DNA from: an uncultured Bacteroidota bacterium
GTDB taxonomy: Bacteria; Bacteroidota; Bacteroidia; Flavobacteriales; Flavobacteriaceae
Assembly (NCBI GenBank): GCA_902584445.1
Contig: CACHZY010000011.1
Span: 1 to 55,388 of the forward strand
DNA: 55,388 bases
Direction: 5' to 3'
Positions 43,200 to 52,062 of this stretch are shown here, in pieces (the first letter of the stretch is position 1; the number at the start of each line of letters is the position of its first letter). Under the pieces are notes generated by a model. The model had not been told where the DNA came from, ran no database searches, and saw nothing but the letters and a program-made list of their open reading frames with translations. A program made the position numbers and the translations under genes.

Positions 43200-43222
43200 A
43201 AATTGCTTACTGATAGCAATTT
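43200..43222. terminator. Bidirectional terminator-like hairpin between rpiB and rnpA
   Basis: A perfect 8-bp stem AAATTGCT (43200-43207) / AGCAATTT (43215-43222) with the 7-nt loop TACTGAT. It lies 11 bp after the rpiB stop and touches the rnpA stop codon, so it could end transcription from both sides. T-rich bases follow on the plus strand. Confidence 0.55.
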
Positions 43223-43580
43223 AATTATTTAATACGAACCTTTTAATTAGCTGCTCAAGGTTTTTTGATATTGATGACGAAGTTAGGTTCTTCTTTTCTT
43301 TGTATAAAATCATGTAGTAACCAGAGATTAGCTTTTTTTTGATTGGTAATTGATTAAGAATAATAGATGCGCGTATTTTTCTTTTTATACAGTTTCTATT
43401 AACTGCTAAAGAAACTTCTTTTTTTGAAACAGCCACGTTTATATAGATATTGCCATCATTTTTTTCGCTTTTTAAGTAGTGCATTGCAAGGGATCCAAAC
43501 TGAATTCGCTCACCTTTTTTAAAAACCCGATCAATGAGAATTTTATTTTTAAGTTTTCTTATTTCAAGAAATTCTGACAA
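43221..43580 (-). CDS. rnpA: Ribonuclease P protein component
   Basis: Protein subunit of RNase P, which trims tRNA 5' ends. It has 119 residues. KLKNKILIDRVFKKGERIQFGSLAM at the start and VAVSKKEVSLAVNRNCIKRKIRA (the RNR-type signature) identify it. The frame begins at TTG (43580), 2 bp after the M1 peptidase stop; no ATG precedes the conserved part. rpmH is not adjacent. Confidence 0.93.
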   Translation of the reverse strand: MSEFLEIRKLKNKILIDRVFKKGERIQFGSLAMHYLKSEKNDGNIYINVAVSKKEVSLAVNRNCIKRKIRASIILNQLPIKKKLISGYYMILYKEKKNLTSSSISKNLEQLIKRFVLNN

Positions 43581-43582
43581 TT

Positions 43583-45397
43583 CTAATTATTTAGATAATT
43601 ATTTTCTCTATTAACATCAGCCATGTAAAAGCTAGGATCAATTAATACTTCCTTTATATCTTTTTTATTTTTATTTATTATAATTTGATATTCGGGATAG
43701 GCCCACGCCCAATCTTCAAGTACAACCCAGTCAAAGGGATATGGATTTTCTTTTTCACCACGCATTAGTGGAATAGGTATGTAATACATAGAGGAGCTAT
43801 CATCTTTAAACCGCACCAAGACATCCAATGGCATTGGCATAGAGCCAATCCTCTTAAGGGTAATTATGGTTTTTTGTTTTTTTTCTTCAATTGATTTAAT
43901 AGCGTAATCAATCGAGTTTGTTGTTTGAGTCCAATCTGTTAAATACCATTTTAATTGAATACCTGAAACTCGCTCAGCAACTCTTCTAAAATCATTTGGA
44001 ACCGGGTGTTTGAATTTAAACTCTTTAAAATATTCTTTTAATGTTTTTTTTAGTTTCTCTTCCCCAATAATGTATCCTAGCTGAGCAAGAAAAACAGCTC
44101 CTTTACTATAAGCGGAAATCTCATATGCCATATTATAATTATATCTATTAGCATTTGTTTGTTGGGGTTGTTCTTTGCCTGATTGTACAAGAAAAAAGTA
44201 ATTTCCGTATGATGAAACAAAGGGAAACTCTACTTTCTTATTTAAAATTTTGTTTACCGCTAATGTAGATATGTATGTTGTAAATCCTTCATCCATCCAC
44301 TCGTGTTTCATTTCATTTGTTGCCAGAACATGTTGAAACCATGAATGTGCCAATTCATGGGCCGTGACACCCACTAGACTTTCGTAACTTCTTTCACCGG
44401 TTATTAAAGTCATCATTGCATATTCCATTCCCCCGTCTCCTCCTTGTGCGACAGTATATTGTTCATAGGGATATTCTCCAATGGCCTCATTGTAAAATTC
44501 CATTAACTCTGCAGTTTTGGACTGCAATTTTTTCCATTTATAATTATATTCAGGGTTGTCAATGTAGAAAAAATGAATATCAACATTATTTGGTCCAACG
44601 AAAGTATCATGAATATATTTAGGATCGGCTGACCATGTAAAATCATGAACATTAGGTGCATAAAAATGCCAGGAAAGTTTTTTCTTTTTAGGCTTACCCC
44701 TTTTTTCTGAGTATCCGTGCCCTATCTCGTTTGCGTTTTGTAAATATCCGCTTGCAGCTAGAACATATTTTTTATTTAAGGTAATTTGAACATCAAAGTT
44801 TCCCCAAACACCATGGAACTCTCTGCCTAAGTATGGCTCAGCATTCCAACCATCATAGTCATACTCTGCCATTTTAGGATACCATTGTGCCATCGAAAGA
44901 GCAACCCCCTCGGGTGAATTTTTACCCGCTCGTCTTATAAGACCTGGAACTTTTCCCTCAAATTTAAGGGAAAGAGTAGTGCTATTACCAGGTTTTAAAG
45001 GCTCTTTTAGAGTAACTTCAAGAATTGTTCCGGAGAGCTTTGATTTAACATTTTTTTCATTTTGCATCAGATCATACACTTTCAAATACCCTTGCTGCTT
45101 GTAATCAATTGTGTCAATGTCAATATCAAAACGTGTATTTTTATCACTTCCATTTTTAATTCTAGCAGCCATCTCACTCCCTGGCTTGAAAGCATTAAAA
45201 TATAAATGATAAAAAACCTTATTGAGTACATCAGGGGAGTTATTTGTGTATATTAACTGCTGTTCGCCGATGTATGTAAAATTATCTACATTCATATCTA
45301 CAATCATTTTGTAATCAACGGATTGTTGCCAGTAATTCTGTGAAAAGCAATACGCTGACAGCATCAAAAGAAACGCTTGGGAGAGTTTAGAGATCAT
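43583..45397 (-). CDS. M1 family metallopeptidase (aminopeptidase N-like), secreted
   Basis: 604 residues from ATG 45397 (MISKLSQAFLLMLSAYCFSQ), giving a clean signal peptide; longer in-frame starts reach into the S8 gene. The N-terminal beta domain (~20-270) includes YYTNNS-like and LKFEGKVPG strands. The zinc motif is TAHELAHSWFQH (HExxH) followed by HEWMDEGFTTY, and GGMEYAMMTLI is the substrate-binding GxMEN equivalent. It should trim peptides in the periplasm. The ATG overlaps the S8 stop by 11 bp. Confidence 0.93.
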   Translation of the reverse strand: MISKLSQAFLLMLSAYCFSQNYWQQSVDYKMIVDMNVDNFTYIGEQQLIYTNNSPDVLNKVFYHLYFNAFKPGSEMAARIKNGSDKNTRFDIDIDTIDYKQQGYLKVYDLMQNEKNVKSKLSGTILEVTLKEPLKPGNSTTLSLKFEGKVPGLIRRAGKNSPEGVALSMAQWYPKMAEYDYDGWNAEPYLGREFHGVWGNFDVQITLNKKYVLAASGYLQNANEIGHGYSEKRGKPKKKKLSWHFYAPNVHDFTWSADPKYIHDTFVGPNNVDIHFFYIDNPEYNYKWKKLQSKTAELMEFYNEAIGEYPYEQYTVAQGGDGGMEYAMMTLITGERSYESLVGVTAHELAHSWFQHVLATNEMKHEWMDEGFTTYISTLAVNKILNKKVEFPFVSSYGNYFFLVQSGKEQPQQTNANRYNYNMAYEISAYSKGAVFLAQLGYIIGEEKLKKTLKEYFKEFKFKHPVPNDFRRVAERVSGIQLKWYLTDWTQTTNSIDYAIKSIEEKKQKTIITLKRIGSMPMPLDVLVRFKDDSSSMYYIPIPLMRGEKENPYPFDWVVLEDWAWAYPEYQIIINKNKKDIKEVLIDPSFYMADVNRENNYLNN

Positions 45398-46982
45398 TTT
45401 TATTTTTATTAGATGCATAGATAAGGGCATTATATAAATTAATTAACTTTCCTGACCTGGAGACTATTTCAGGTTTTGATAACTTCTCTGTTCCTGGTAG
45501 TTTAATTCTATCAAACAATGACATACCAGAATTCATTAAAACTCTTTTTACTTCAGCAGCTGAAAGCCTAGGAAAATAGGACCTTATGACGGCTGCAACA
45601 CCAGAAGCATTAGGAGCAGCCATTGAAGTTCCGCTATTATAATCAAAATTTTTGTTAGGTATTGTAGACCATATTTTATCCCCGGGTGCAAACAAGTCTA
45701 CATTGACCATTCCGTAATTAGAGAAAACAGATATTTGCTCTTGATTATATCTAGAAGAAGAAGAACCAACTGTTAAAAAATTAGAAACAATTTCCTTCCC
45801 TCCGTCTTCGTCAGTAATAAATGTTTTTTTCATTTCTGGGTCAATATTGGCGCTACTATTACCTGCAGCATTGACAATTAAAACGTCATTTTTTTCAGCG
45901 TGACGTAAAGCATCCCACACCCAGTCCTTGTGTGGTGAATAACCTTTACCAAAACTTGTATTTATTACGCAAGCACCATTATCAACGGCATATCGTATAG
46001 CTAGAGCAATATCCTTATCATATTCATCTCCATCCGGTACAGCTCTTAAAACCATAATTTTAAGATTATTATAGATTCCTTTTGATCCGCTATTATCATT
46101 TCGATTTGAAGCAATTATTCCCGAAACGTGAGTCCCATGGTCAGCACCACTTAAAAAAGGACCAATTACATTATTGTCCCCATACCCTACATCATTTAGG
46201 TCATCCGGATTATCTCCAACAATAGTTCTTGGATTAAAATCAAGACTATAATGCTTATCTATTGATATCAGTGCGGTCTTTTTATATTTTTCAAGCTTTA
46301 AAATAGACAAACCCATGTTTTGAAATGAACGCTGAAACAATAAAGCGTCTATTAATTTAAAACTCTTAGGAGAAAAATTTTCTACATCTTTAAGGCTGTA
46401 GTTTTCTTTACCTAGCGTATTCTTGATTATGCTGTCTGAGGAAATCGCTTTGCTCATGAATTCATTAATTCTAGACAACTCTTCAGTTTTTTCCTGAATA
46501 TTTTTTTGTCTTTGTTCTTCAAATTTTTTGTATAAATCAGACAAAGGTTCTTCTCTTTTTTGAAGCCGGACATACTCCATGTTTTCTTGCTCACAATTAC
46601 CTAAGAAATTCCAACCATTAATATCATCAATAAAACCGTTTTCGTCGTCGTCTATACCATTGTTAGGTATTTCGTCTTCATTAACCCATATATTATCTTT
46701 TAGCTCAGGGTGGTTGATATCAACACCAGAATCAATCACAGCCACTATTACCGAGGATCCTTTTTTACCTTTAATAAGTTCTTCGTAAGCCCTTTCAACA
46801 CTCATTCCTGGAATACTGTCTTTTATTAAATCTAATAAGTGCCAATGTTTTTTTTCTAGATCAGATAATTGAGCTTTCTTATTTTCAAAATAAATTGGAC
46901 TGCTCAAAGGATCGGCATTAAATTTTAATGTGCCGCATGAGGAAATAAAGGTTATTAGAACCAGGGGGTATATTTTTTTCAT
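45387..46982 (-). CDS. S8 (subtilisin-like) serine peptidase lipoprotein
   Basis: 531 residues. Signal with lipobox ISSC (Cys ~16). Catalytic triad: Asp84 in VIDSGVDINHPEL, His282 in DHGTHVSG, Ser453 in GTSMAAP. About 200 residues separate Asp and His, against about 30 in subtilisin; the insert includes an acidic WNFLGN-type stretch and a charged helical segment (~135-180). No T9SS C-terminal domain is visible. It overlaps the MBL gene upstream by 4 bp and M1 downstream by 11 bp. Confidence 0.92.
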   Translation of the reverse strand: MKKIYPLVLITFISSCGTLKFNADPLSSPIYFENKKAQLSDLEKKHWHLLDLIKDSIPGMSVERAYEELIKGKKGSSVIVAVIDSGVDINHPELKDNIWVNEDEIPNNGIDDDENGFIDDINGWNFLGNCEQENMEYVRLQKREEPLSDLYKKFEEQRQKNIQEKTEELSRINEFMSKAISSDSIIKNTLGKENYSLKDVENFSPKSFKLIDALLFQRSFQNMGLSILKLEKYKKTALISIDKHYSLDFNPRTIVGDNPDDLNDVGYGDNNVIGPFLSGADHGTHVSGIIASNRNDNSGSKGIYNNLKIMVLRAVPDGDEYDKDIALAIRYAVDNGACVINTSFGKGYSPHKDWVWDALRHAEKNDVLIVNAAGNSSANIDPEMKKTFITDEDGGKEIVSNFLTVGSSSSRYNQEQISVFSNYGMVNVDLFAPGDKIWSTIPNKNFDYNSGTSMAAPNASGVAAVIRSYFPRLSAAEVKRVLMNSGMSLFDRIKLPGTEKLSKPEIVSRSGKLINLYNALIYASNKNKNDL

Positions 46983-47833
46983 TCGAAAAAGCTTTTCAAG
47001 GTATGATTTTCATTCATTCTAATACCCTTGTCTGTTTGGCGAAGATCGATAAGCTCATGAAAAGGATCATGCTCCATAAAAAGTAAGAATTGTTTTTCAT
47101 ATGCCAGCTTTAAGAAACGACTTTTTTCTTCTAATGAGATTAAGGGCCTAGTATCATAGCCCATAACATACGCTAGGGGTAGATGTCCAACAGTTGGAAT
47201 TAAGTCACCTGTAAAAACAATTATTTTTTTCTTATAACGAATCATTGGCAACATCTGTTTTTCAGTATGGCCATTGACTATGACTATATCAAAACCCAGA
47301 GGGGAGTTTTCCAAAATAAAGTCGTCACCTTTTAATAAATTGAGTTGACCATTTTCTTTTATTGGTAAAATGTTTTCAGACAAAAACGAAGCTTTTTCTC
47401 TGGGATTAGGGCTGGTTGCCCATTTCCAATGTTTTTGGTGGGACCAATAGGCAGCATTTTTAAATGTAGGGACAAGGCTTCCTTTTCGGGTTTTTAAAAC
47501 TGCTCCCCCACAGTGGTCAAAGTGCAGGTGTGTTAAAAAGACATCTGTTATTTCGTCCGGGTGAAACCCTTTTTCTTTTAATGACTTTTCCAAACTGAAG
47601 TCTCCCCATCGATTGTAGTAATCAAAAAACTTTTCACTTTGTTTATTTCCCATTCCTGTATCTATTAATATTAACCTGTTTCCGTTTTCAATTAAAAGAG
47701 AACGGCTAGATACTTTTACAAGATTATTTTTATCAGCTGGATTAGTTTTTTGCCAAATTACTTTTGGAACTACACCAAACATAGCCCCTCCATCGAGTTT
47801 GAAGTTTCCACATTCTATGGGGTGTAAGACCAT
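46979..47833 (-). CDS. MBL-fold metallo-hydrolase
   Basis: 284-residue metallo-beta-lactamase-fold hydrolase. Metal ligands in THLHFDHCGG (HxHxDH, ~101-110), NGHTEKQ (His ~183) and FTGDLIP (Asp ~208) are intact. The WGDFSLEKSLKEKGFHPDEITDVFLTH pattern resembles lactonase-like/AiiA-type members, but the substrate is not determinable. No signal peptide. Encoded 3 bp after the SMP-30 gene and coupled to S8. Confidence 0.88.
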   Translation of the reverse strand: MVLHPIECGNFKLDGGAMFGVVPKVIWQKTNPADKNNLVKVSSRSLLIENGNRLILIDTGMGNKQSEKFFDYYNRWGDFSLEKSLKEKGFHPDEITDVFLTHLHFDHCGGAVLKTRKGSLVPTFKNAAYWSHQKHWKWATSPNPREKASFLSENILPIKENGQLNLLKGDDFILENSPLGFDIVIVNGHTEKQMLPMIRYKKKIIVFTGDLIPTVGHLPLAYVMGYDTRPLISLEEKSRFLKLAYEKQFLLFMEHDPFHELIDLRQTDKGIRMNENHTLKSFFE

Positions 47834-47836
47834 AAA

Positions 47837-48820
47837 CTAAAGCCTAATTCTTGTTAAATACATGTGTGAAGTCATGTATAAATACTTAAAGCTGGAGTCG
47901 AAAGCACAATTAGCAGAGCTTTTTTCTGTTCTAATAGTTCCTAAGTGAGTTCCATCAGGTTTAATGACAAGGACTCCGCCTGGACCTGTTGTAAAGATTG
48001 TTCCAGAGGGGTGAATTTTTAATCCATCAAAGCTTCCATTATCTTTTTTAGCCAGCTCATTCCCATCGAAAAAAACTCTACCGTTAGTTACACCCTTAGA
48101 AGTAATATCGTAAGCCATTATTTTCATGTCCTTTCGATCTGAAATGTTTACGTAGAGTGTTTTTTGGTCATTTGATATTGCAATACCATTTGGGATGCTT
48201 AGGTCATCTATTATAAGAGATAAGATTCCAGAATTGGAAAGCTTATAAACCCCATTGTAGGGTAACTCTTTTAATTCATCATTATTGAAACCCTTTAATC
48301 CGTAGGGTGGGTCTGTAAAGTATAAATCGCCATTCTTAGCATAAACTAAGTCATTTGGGCTACTAAATAAATTTCCTTCATATCGATTAACTATGGTTTC
48401 AAATGTTTTTTCGTCCCAGCTCTTAAGCTTGGCGATTCTTCTGTCTCCGTGCATTGCGAGTACCAATTCATTTTTTGAGTTTAACGTTAGTCCGTTTGAG
48501 CCTGCTTTTTTGTTTGCGGGAACTATTCCAGTAAAGCCACTAGGATCTAGGAATACACTCAAGCCATTTTTATCATCCCAGCGATATGCTTTATTATTTC
48601 GGACATCAGAAAACAGAACCGCATTTAGTTGATCAACCCAAACGGGTCCTTCAGACCAGCCAAATCCGCGTGCTAAAATTTCAACCTCTGACCCCTTGGG
48701 AACGTAGATGTCCATTTCGGGGCTAATTCGCTCTACGGATCCAATGGTTTCTTTTTTTTCTTGTGCGGTAAGAGTTGTAATTACTCCAAATAGCAAAATT
48801 TTTAAAATTTTAGTTTTCAT
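47837..48820 (-). CDS. SMP-30/gluconolactonase/LRE family protein, secreted
   Basis: 327-residue six-bladed beta-propeller. A signal peptide (~1-19, ending TTLTA) precedes SEGPVWVDQLNAVLFSDVRNNKAYRWD, AGSNGLTLNSKNELVLAMHGDRRI, SPNDLVYAKNGDLYFTDPPYG and IPNGIAISNDQKTLYVN. The metal-binding Glu, Asn and Asp positions of lactonases are present in these segments. Likely hydrolyses a sugar lactone in the periplasm; exact substrate unknown. It starts the SMP-30/MBL/S8/M1/rnpA gene run; a -7 box lies 20 bp upstream. Confidence 0.9.
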   Translation of the reverse strand: MKTKILKILLFGVITTLTAQEKKETIGSVERISPEMDIYVPKGSEVEILARGFGWSEGPVWVDQLNAVLFSDVRNNKAYRWDDKNGLSVFLDPSGFTGIVPANKKAGSNGLTLNSKNELVLAMHGDRRIAKLKSWDEKTFETIVNRYEGNLFSSPNDLVYAKNGDLYFTDPPYGLKGFNNDELKELPYNGVYKLSNSGILSLIIDDLSIPNGIAISNDQKTLYVNISDRKDMKIMAYDITSKGVTNGRVFFDGNELAKKDNGSFDGLKIHPSGTIFTTGPGGVLVIKPDGTHLGTIRTEKSSANCAFDSSFKYLYMTSHMYLTRIRL

Positions 48821-48840
48821 TTTATTTTTTTAAAGTTTTA

Positions 48841-48848
48841 CAAATTTA
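48841..48848 (-). promoter_or_regulatory. -7 box for the SMP-30 gene
   Basis: TAAATTTG on the minus strand, 20 bp before the SMP-30 ATG, matches TAnnTTTG. It lies in the 56-bp gap after SulP. Confidence 0.55.
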
Positions 48849-48876
48849 TAGTAAGGGCGGGAATAAAAGAGAACTT

Positions 48877-51096
48877 TTAACTTTTTTTGGTATCAAGCAA
48901 CTTAATAAATTCCCCAGCAAAAGCCAGGAGGTGCTTAATTTCTTGTATGCTAGCAAGCCTTTCTTTTCCTCTAATAAGTATGCTGTCTCCTTTTGATTCT
49001 ATATAATACAAAGGGTGGCTTTCAAAAAAGAAAATTAAATCGTTAGTAAAAAAGGATCGAATCGCTTTTTTGTCCTCTCCACTTAAGAAGAATCGTTTTG
49101 AGAAGTCAGGATGCTTTTTGAAATCGATGTCCTGAAGTCCTGATAGTCCGTAAAGAGAAGACATTAAATTTTCCTTGTCGAGAATAAAAATGGGCATCTG
49201 ATAAGGAGCCTTAATTTGTAAAAATGTTGATTTTAAATCCTCCTTTGCAATAAAGGCACCTTCGCTATATGATAAATCAAAGAGCAATGAATTTTTATTT
49301 TCACTTACTAGAGAATTATAACTATAGTTAATTAACTTTCTTCTGAAATAAATAAAATGCTCTAAATCTCCGTAACTAGAAACTGGATCAGGGAGGTAAT
49401 TCCAGTTCAATACACTTGAAAGCTCATTAAGTAACTTTTGCCGATTAGTTAGAGAAATATTAAAGTTCAAAAATGATTTTTCAGGTAAGCTTTTTCTTAT
49501 AGCGAAGGGGTGTTCTGTCCCCGCTTCATGAATATCGAGCCCAATGATTTCAAAAACCCCCCCATTTCTCGAAAACCCTTGACTGTAGTCATTCATCCCT
49601 TCCATCACAGTATGATCTACAAATTCGCATAAAGAAAAATCTACAATCGCGTGTTCAGTTGGCGGGATTTCATCTAGTTTTGCTTTAAGTTTAAAAAAGT
49701 TTAAGAAGCTACAGAAGCTTTTTACACTTACATAGTAATTACCAGAACCTTCTTCGAGATACATTAGCACATTTGGTTTTAGCCAATTTTGAGTAAAAAG
49801 GAAACTACTCTTATTTAGAAAAACATGCACTATCAGTGTTGCAATAATGCCTAAAAGGATACCAGTAGTCAAGCTTGTAATTAATGTAGCGACCAGAGTA
49901 GTGATAAATATGATTGCCTGTTCTTTACCAACCTTATATATTTTTAATAGGTTTTCTGGAGCTGCTAACCTATATCCTGTGTAGACTAAAATAGCGGCGA
50001 GTGCTGGCAAAGGAATTAATTGTATTTGCTTCGAAAACAGTAGAATGAACACTAATAAAAATGCTGCATGGAAGAAATTAGCAGACCGATTATTTGCTCC
50101 ATTATTTACATTAACAGAACTTCTTGCAATTACCGTAACTACATTTAGTCCTCCAAAAAATCCACTCACGCCTGTTGCAATTCCAAGGGCACGAAGATCT
50201 TTGTTAATGTTAGAACGCCTTTTTAAAGGGTCTAATTTGTCAACTGCTTTAATACTAAGTAAAGACTCAATTACGGCCACTAACGTAATAGACATTGTGT
50301 GACCCATGAATTCAGAGGTGAACATTTTACCAAAATTTGGACTTGGAAAAGAGCCAATCAGGTTGTCAGGAAGTGTAATCATGAGGGCAGGATTTAACAC
50401 TTGAGAATTATTCTGAATGATATCAAAATAATATATAACTGTGATAGAGCCTATTACAACCCACATTGGAGCAGGAATAAGATGAAAAAGCGGGTTTCTA
50501 ATTCTAGAATAAAGAAAAAGAAAAACGAGACTTACAACACCAATTGCGCTCGCTAACAAAAACTCAAACGAAGGGTTAAGAAATATATTTTTAATAGACT
50601 CTGGAATCAGCGCTAACTGCCTTAGGGTATTCCCTTTGACCTGTGTAAATCCAAGCATTACATGAAATTGCTTAGCTAAAATTCCAACCCCAATGGCAGC
50701 AAGCATACCCTGTAGCGCAGAAGAAGGAAAAAATTCGCTGAGACCACCTAATCTAAAAAGACCGAAGAGAAATAGTAAGACTCCAGAAATAATAATAGCT
50801 GCTAAAGTAAAAAGGTAGCCTTGATACAAGTCTCCATTACCAAGGCCTACAATAGCCGATAATATGACAATTACCAAACCGTTTCCTGGTCCAGTAATTG
50901 TAAGGTGAGATCCCCCCATAATAGAAACAACTATCCCTCCCGCAATTGCGGCTATGATACCGGCAATAGGGGGAGCCTCAGAGGCAAGTGCTAAACCTAG
51001 ACCTAAAGGAAGGGCAATAAGAGAGACAACAAAACCCGAAAAAACATTTTTCGGTAAGTCTATCATAAATCGTCTAGCTGAATTCACCTTATTCAC
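48877..51096 (-). CDS. SulP family anion transporter with STAS-like region and extra C-terminal domain
   Basis: 739 residues. The membrane part (~15-430, over ten helices) contains SLIALPLGLGLALASEAPPIAG, MGGSHLTITGPGNG and the SulP region SLLSIKAVDKLDPLKRRSNINKDLRALG. A STAS-like domain (~450-525; AIVDFSLCEFVDHTVMEGM) follows. Another ~170 residues (570-739) form a domain I cannot name, with YGLSGLQDIDFKKHPDFSKRF and FLSGEDKKAIRSFF. SulP members carry sulfate or bicarbonate; which is not readable here. The start is GTG 51096, overlapping the Usp stop by 8 bp; ATG 51066 (MIDLPKNVF) is the alternative. Confidence 0.9.
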   Translation of the reverse strand: MNKVNSARRFMIDLPKNVFSGFVVSLIALPLGLGLALASEAPPIAGIIAAIAGGIVVSIMGGSHLTITGPGNGLVIVILSAIVGLGNGDLYQGYLFTLAAIIISGVLLFLFGLFRLGGLSEFFPSSALQGMLAAIGVGILAKQFHVMLGFTQVKGNTLRQLALIPESIKNIFLNPSFEFLLASAIGVVSLVFLFLYSRIRNPLFHLIPAPMWVVIGSITVIYYFDIIQNNSQVLNPALMITLPDNLIGSFPSPNFGKMFTSEFMGHTMSITLVAVIESLLSIKAVDKLDPLKRRSNINKDLRALGIATGVSGFFGGLNVVTVIARSSVNVNNGANNRSANFFHAAFLLVFILLFSKQIQLIPLPALAAILVYTGYRLAAPENLLKIYKVGKEQAIIFITTLVATLITSLTTGILLGIIATLIVHVFLNKSSFLFTQNWLKPNVLMYLEEGSGNYYVSVKSFCSFLNFFKLKAKLDEIPPTEHAIVDFSLCEFVDHTVMEGMNDYSQGFSRNGGVFEIIGLDIHEAGTEHPFAIRKSLPEKSFLNFNISLTNRQKLLNELSSVLNWNYLPDPVSSYGDLEHFIYFRRKLINYSYNSLVSENKNSLLFDLSYSEGAFIAKEDLKSTFLQIKAPYQMPIFILDKENLMSSLYGLSGLQDIDFKKHPDFSKRFFLSGEDKKAIRSFFTNDLIFFFESHPLYYIESKGDSILIRGKERLASIQEIKHLLAFAGEFIKLLDTKKS

Positions 51097-51952
51097 TTTT
51101 TTTATTGTTTACAATTAATACATCAGTTGGCAACTCAGCAAGAATATGCTCAATATCATGAGTAAAAAGCCTATCGAAAAACCCTAGGTTTTCTTCAGCA
51201 TTCATAACCAGAAGGTCGGCTCGTACCACTTTAGCATAGTGACCAATCGAGTATCCTCTTTTGCCAAAGATGCTTTGGGTTGTCCAATTAATTTTCTCCG
51301 TAAGCTTTAAGGGCAAATTTTTAACAAAATCTGAGACACGTGTTTGCTCCCGTCTACTTAGTTTTTCTTTTTTCAGCATTGCTCGCCGTAAACTTCTGTC
51401 ATCATCCACACTAACAGCAACTTTTGATCTACTAATCTCTTCAACCAGTGATATTTTTTTTGCTCCAAGTGCATTTGCAACGATAAATGATGCTTCAATT
51501 GTTGTTTTTGTTTGAGGGCTTTCAAAACCATTGACAACAATATGCTGACAAGGATGCCTTTCCACTGAAGGATTGATTAATAATAAAACAGAGCAATTTG
51601 ATCTTCTTGTTATTTTCCTGGCGATCGAACCCATGTAAAATTTTACTACATTTTCTCTTTTTAACGCCCCCAAAATAATTAATTCAGCTTTAAAGGCTTC
51701 ACTGGCTTTAAGCAAAACTGATACAGGATTTCCTATTTCCCAACGTACAGATATTTTTTTTGGTTGGACCGGGCATGATTTTACTAATTCCATAAATCGA
51801 GAGACTTTTTCAGGGGTCTTTGCTCCAACGTGAAAAAACATAAGTTCTCCATTAAAAAATGAGGCCATTCGTAATGCCTCAAATACATTAGCCTTTAGGT
51901 TTGGAGAAAAGGCAAAACCCACAAGTATTTTTTTAAATTTTAACACCCTCAA
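51089..51952 (-). CDS. Tandem universal stress protein (UspA-type)
   Basis: 287 residues with two Usp domains (~5-137 and ~140-285). Domain 1 ends with LIILGALKRENVVKFYMGSIARKITRRSNCSVLLL, matching the G-x-MGS-x9-CSVLL ATP/phosphate-binding pattern. Domain 2 is diverged and ends LPTDVLIVNN. Usp proteins sense or bind nucleotides under stress. Start is TTG (51952) or GTG (51946, MLKFKKILVGF); no ATG is available. Its stop overlaps the SulP start by 8 bp, so it is probably made together with the transporter. Confidence 0.88.
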   Translation of the reverse strand: MRVLKFKKILVGFAFSPNLKANVFEALRMASFFNGELMFFHVGAKTPEKVSRFMELVKSCPVQPKKISVRWEIGNPVSVLLKASEAFKAELIILGALKRENVVKFYMGSIARKITRRSNCSVLLLINPSVERHPCQHIVVNGFESPQTKTTIEASFIVANALGAKKISLVEEISRSKVAVSVDDDRSLRRAMLKKEKLSRREQTRVSDFVKNLPLKLTEKINWTTQSIFGKRGYSIGHYAKVVRADLLVMNAEENLGFFDRLFTHDIEHILAELPTDVLIVNNKKSE

Positions 51953-52040
51953 GAAATTAGACTTATGTTAAGATAACTATAGAAAAATTTCAAAACAAAT
52001 TTTTTAAAATGAAACAATTGCAAGGACCCAAAGAGAAATT

Positions 52041-52057
52041 TAAAAAGAGGAACTCTT
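52041..52057 (-). terminator. Candidate terminator after the sulfatase gene
   Basis: On the minus strand, AAGAG-TTC-CTCTT forms a short 5-bp hairpin directly followed by a T run (52046-52042), 5 bp after the sulfatase stop. Short but correctly placed before the separate Usp-SulP unit. Confidence 0.4.
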
Positions 52058-52062
52058 AAGAC

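Noticed and set aside
43200-43580. rpmH-rnpA origin-type gene order
   Set aside because: rnpA is preceded by an M1 peptidase and followed by rpiB; rpmH and dnaA are absent, so rnpA alone is weak evidence for oriC.
51344-51358. CACGTG core in the Usp gene as parS
   Set aside because: Flanks (GAGA...TTTG) do not fit GTTnCAC/GTGnAAC.
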